Source: Sphingomonas sp.
Lineage (GTDB): Bacteria; Pseudomonadota; Alphaproteobacteria; Sphingomonadales; Sphingomonadaceae
Assembly: GCF_019635455.1 (NCBI RefSeq)
Contig: NZ_JAHBZJ010000008.1
Span: forward strand, 62,001-126,000
Reading direction: 5' to 3'
DNA length: 64,000 nucleotides
The notes beneath the pieces were generated by a model. That model did not search any database. It saw only the letters and a program-made list of their open reading frames with translations, and had not been told where the DNA came from. This document shows, one piece after another, positions 61,735 to 64,000 of this stretch (its first letter is position 1; the number at the start of each line of letters is the position of its first letter). Both the position numbers and the translations under genes were made by a program.

Positions 61735-64000
61735 ATGATCCGGACTCTCCTGATCGCAAACCGGGGCGAAATCGCGTTGCGGGTCATGCGCAGTGCGCGC
61801 GATCTCGGTATCGCCACGCTCGCGGTCGCGCCGCAGGACGACGCCGCATCGCTGCACATGCTGCGCGCCGAACAGCATGCCATTCTGCCCGGTCGCGGGG
61901 TGGCCGCCTATCTAGACATTGACGCCATCCTTGCCACTGCCCGCGCCGCGGGGTGCGACGCCATCCATCCGGGCTATGGTTTCCTGAGCGAAAATGCCGA
62001 TTTCGCCGCCGCGTGCGGTGAGGCGGGAATCGCCTTTGTCGGGCCGACACCCGAACAGCTTTCGAAACTGGGGGACAAGGCGAGCGCGCGCGCGCTGGCA
62101 CAGGCATGCGGCGTACCCGTACTCGCCGGAACGCAGGCGGGCGCCAGCGTGGATGCGATCGCGGCGTTGATGGCGGATCTCGGCATGCCGGTGATGCTAA
62201 AGGCCGTCGCCGGCGGGGGCGGTCGCGGGATCCGGCTGGTCCGCGACATCACCGACCTCCCCGAAGCCTATGACCGTTGCGCGTCCGAAGCGGAGCGCGC
62301 GTTCGGCGACGCACGTGTCTATGCCGAACAGGCGCTGGTCCCGGCACGCCATGTCGAGGTCCAGCTGCTCGGCGACGGCCGTGGCAACGTGCGCCATTTC
62401 GGCGAGCGCGACTGTAGCCTCCAACGCCGGCACCAGAAGCTGCTCGAGATTACGCCCAGCCCGGCCCTGACGGAACGGACGCGTGAGGCGCTGTACGACG
62501 CGGCAATGAACATGGCCCGCGCGGTCGATTATCGTAGCCTCGGCACGTTCGAATTCCTGGTCGAGGCCGACTCGCCCGATCCAGCCTTCTACTTCCTGGA
62601 GGCCAATCCACGCATTCAGGTCGAACATACGATCACCGAGGAGCTTTGGGATGTCGATCTCGTCCGGCTTCAGCTCGAAATAGCCGGGGGCGCTGTGCTT
62701 GGCGATCTGGCGCTAGACCGGGCCTCGCCCCGCACGGGCTATGTCATTCAGGCGCGCGTCAACATGGAGCGGCTGCAACCGGACGGGAACCCGGTCATGG
62801 ATGCCGGAACGATCTCCGCCTATGAGCCGCCGACCGGACCGGGCATCCGCGTCGATGGCTTCGGCTATCGCGGATACCGAACCTCAGCGGGATTCGACTC
62901 GCTACTTGCCAAGCTGATCGTGCGGTCGCGTGGCGACTATCCCGCCGCGCTGGCGCGGACCGAACGCGCGCTGGGCGAGTTCACGGTCGCCGGCGTCGCC
63001 ACCAACATCGCGCTGCTCCGCGCGCTGCTGACCGATCCGGACGTGCAGGCGGATCGCGTCTCGACTCGGCTCCTGGATTCAAAGCTGCCCGATCTTCTCG
63101 CGCGGGCAGAGGCGCTCGAACCGGCTCCAGTCCCGGCGGCGAGCGAGGCGGTCGTGGCGGCGACGGGGGTCGATGAGCCACTTCCGGACGGTGTAGCACC
63201 GGTTTGCGCACCGCTTACCGGCGTCGTCGTGTCGATGCTCGTCGCGCCCGGGGCGACGGTGCGTATCGGCGAACCGGTGGCGATCGTGGAATCGATGAAG
63301 ATGGAGCATGTCGCGCTTGCAGATCGCGGCGGCGAGGTCATCGCGCTGCTCACCGGTCCCGGCGATTCGGTGTCGCACGGTCAGCGGCTGCTGACGATCC
63401 GCGTCGATGACGCGCTCACGGCAATCGGGCCGGCCGACGAGGCGATCGACCTTGATGACGTGCGCGCTGATGTCGCCGAAGCGATCGCGCGCCACGACGC
63501 CGTGCTCGATGCCGGTCGGCCCGACGCGGTCGCCAGGCGGCGCAGCAAGGGTCAGCGGACCGCGCGCGAGAATGTCGAGGCGCTCTGCGACCCGGACAGT
63601 TTCGTCGAATATGGCTCGCTCGTCGTCGCCGGCCAGCGCGCCCGGCGGTCGATGGAGGAGTTGCTCCGCAAGACACCCGGCGACGGGGTCGTCGTCGGCT
63701 TTGGCGACGTCAACGGCACGTTGTTCCCCAAAGCAGCGTCCCAGTCGCTCGTCATCGCGTTCGACGAAACCGTGCTGGCCGGCACGATGGGCGAACTGGC
63801 GCGCGAGAAGCTGAAACATTGCCTGGAAGTTGCGCGGCAGGCATCGCGCCCGGTCGTCCTGTTCGCCGAAGGCGGCGGCGGCCGCGCCGGCGATACCGAC
63901 CTTCGCGTGGCCGTTACCGGCTGGACGATGGATGTCAGTTCCTATTTCCAGCTGAGCCGGTTAAGCGGAACCGCGCCGCTGGTAGGCGTCACCAGCGGGC
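61735..64000 (+). CDS. Single-chain acyl-CoA carboxylase, biotin carboxylase-BCCP-carboxyltransferase fusion (3' partial)
   Basis: The gene runs off the window end after 755 codons. Residues 1-450 are a biotin carboxylase: IANRGEIALRVMRSARDLGI, HPGYGFLSEN, the ATP-grasp AVAGGGGRGIRLV (about 157-169) and EANPRIQVEH (289-298). A biotinyl domain follows with the attachment motif ESMKMEH (Lys522). From about 590 the carboxyltransferase beta-type domain begins (RTARENVEALCDPDSFVEYG, DGVVVGFGDVNG). The fused order resembles the long-chain acyl-CoA carboxylases (LCC) of mycobacteria and some proteobacteria, which total about 1,000-1,100 residues. It should carboxylate an acyl-CoA with ATP and bicarbonate. 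Confidence 0.92.
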   Translation, partial: MIRTLLIANRGEIALRVMRSARDLGIATLAVAPQDDAASLHMLRAEQHAILPGRGVAAYLDIDAILATARAAGCDAIHPGYGFLSENADFAAACGEAGIAFVGPTPEQLSKLGDKASARALAQACGVPVLAGTQAGASVDAIAALMADLGMPVMLKAVAGGGGRGIRLVRDITDLPEAYDRCASEAERAFGDARVYAEQALVPARHVEVQLLGDGRGNVRHFGERDCSLQRRHQKLLEITPSPALTERTREALYDAAMNMARAVDYRSLGTFEFLVEADSPDPAFYFLEANPRIQVEHTITEELWDVDLVRLQLEIAGGAVLGDLALDRASPRTGYVIQARVNMERLQPDGNPVMDAGTISAYEPPTGPGIRVDGFGYRGYRTSAGFDSLLAKLIVRSRGDYPAALARTERALGEFTVAGVATNIALLRALLTDPDVQADRVSTRLLDSKLPDLLARAEALEPAPVPAASEAVVAATGVDEPLPDGVAPVCAPLTGVVVSMLVAPGATVRIGEPVAIVESMKMEHVALADRGGEVIALLTGPGDSVSHGQRLLTIRVDDALTAIGPADEAIDLDDVRADVAEAIARHDAVLDAGRPDAVARRRSKGQRTARENVEALCDPDSFVEYGSLVVAGQRARRSMEELLRKTPGDGVVVGFGDVNGTLFPKAASQSLVIAFDETVLAGTMGELAREKLKHCLEVARQASRPVVLFAEGGGGRAGDTDLRVAVTGWTMDVSSYFQLSRLSGTAPLVGVTSG

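Noticed and set aside
1..64000. Mobile elements, prophage, tRNA-linked integration sites.
   Set aside because: No transposase, integrase, phage gene, tRNA or flanking direct repeat was recognised, although region 3 has the gene content of an accessory cluster.

Overview
The window is high-GC (roughly two-thirds G+C), densely packed, and reads as a chromosomal segment of an alphaproteobacterium of the Sphingomonas / Sphingomonadaceae type. The basis is the order of a YceD-like protein, a cytochrome bc1 assembly chaperone and BamE, the TamA-TamB pair, the alpha-2-macroglobulin/PbpC pair, and large TonB-dependent receptors of the oligosaccharide-scavenging kind. No rRNA, tRNA, CRISPR array, insertion sequence or phage gene was recognised. 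Many long open frames lie antisense to real genes; they are a by-product of the base composition and were left out.

Region 1 (1-22.4 kb) is mostly housekeeping and cell-envelope biology: the end of a DUF4130-UdgX uracil-DNA-binding fusion, a proline-rich exported protein, a winged-helix protein, DUF177/YceD and UQCC/CBP3 proteins, BamE, an RcnB-like periplasmic protein, PbpC with a giant alpha-2-macroglobulin, TamB and TamA, then malate synthase G and a MarR regulator.

Region 2 (22.4-48.1 kb) is a pectin/uronate utilization locus. Two outward-facing transcription units start from one 414-bp intergenic region at 41.1-41.5 kb. Leftward: TonB receptor, two PL1-type pectate lyases, possibly a flavin reductase. 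Rightward: TonB receptor, esterase, GH43 glycosidase. A LacI-type gene follows in convergent orientation. Nearby are the intracellular genes: an ExuT-like MFS transporter, an FAH-family hydratase, a UxuB-like reductase, altronate dehydratase UxaA, a LacI repressor, UxaC, KduI, KduD, KdgK and a type-B carboxylesterase. Together they carry galacturonate and the unsaturated-uronate product of pectate lyases to 2-keto-3-deoxy-6-phosphogluconate. The ten-base core TGACACCGGT occurs in five promoter regions and a one-mismatch copy in a sixth position. It is probably the operator of the LacI protein at 27.6 kb.

Region 3 (48.1 kb to the end) is an accessory catabolic cluster. A leftward operon encodes a D-aminoacylase-like amidohydrolase, an MFS transporter, a zinc alcohol dehydrogenase and an acyl-CoA synthetase; a LysR gene lies upstream. 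Rightward are an alpha/beta hydrolase, then an operon of Baeyer-Villiger monooxygenase, HSL-type esterase, a second acyl-CoA synthetase and a DUF2332 protein, then a single-chain acyl-CoA carboxylase cut by the window end. A 14-bp dyad, GTWCRCRTRCGWAY, sits in front of all four transcription units and marks them as a candidate regulon. The chemistry suggests ketone to ester to alcohol plus acid, CoA activation and carboxylation. The substrate cannot be read from the sequence, and this region is the best candidate for an undescribed system.
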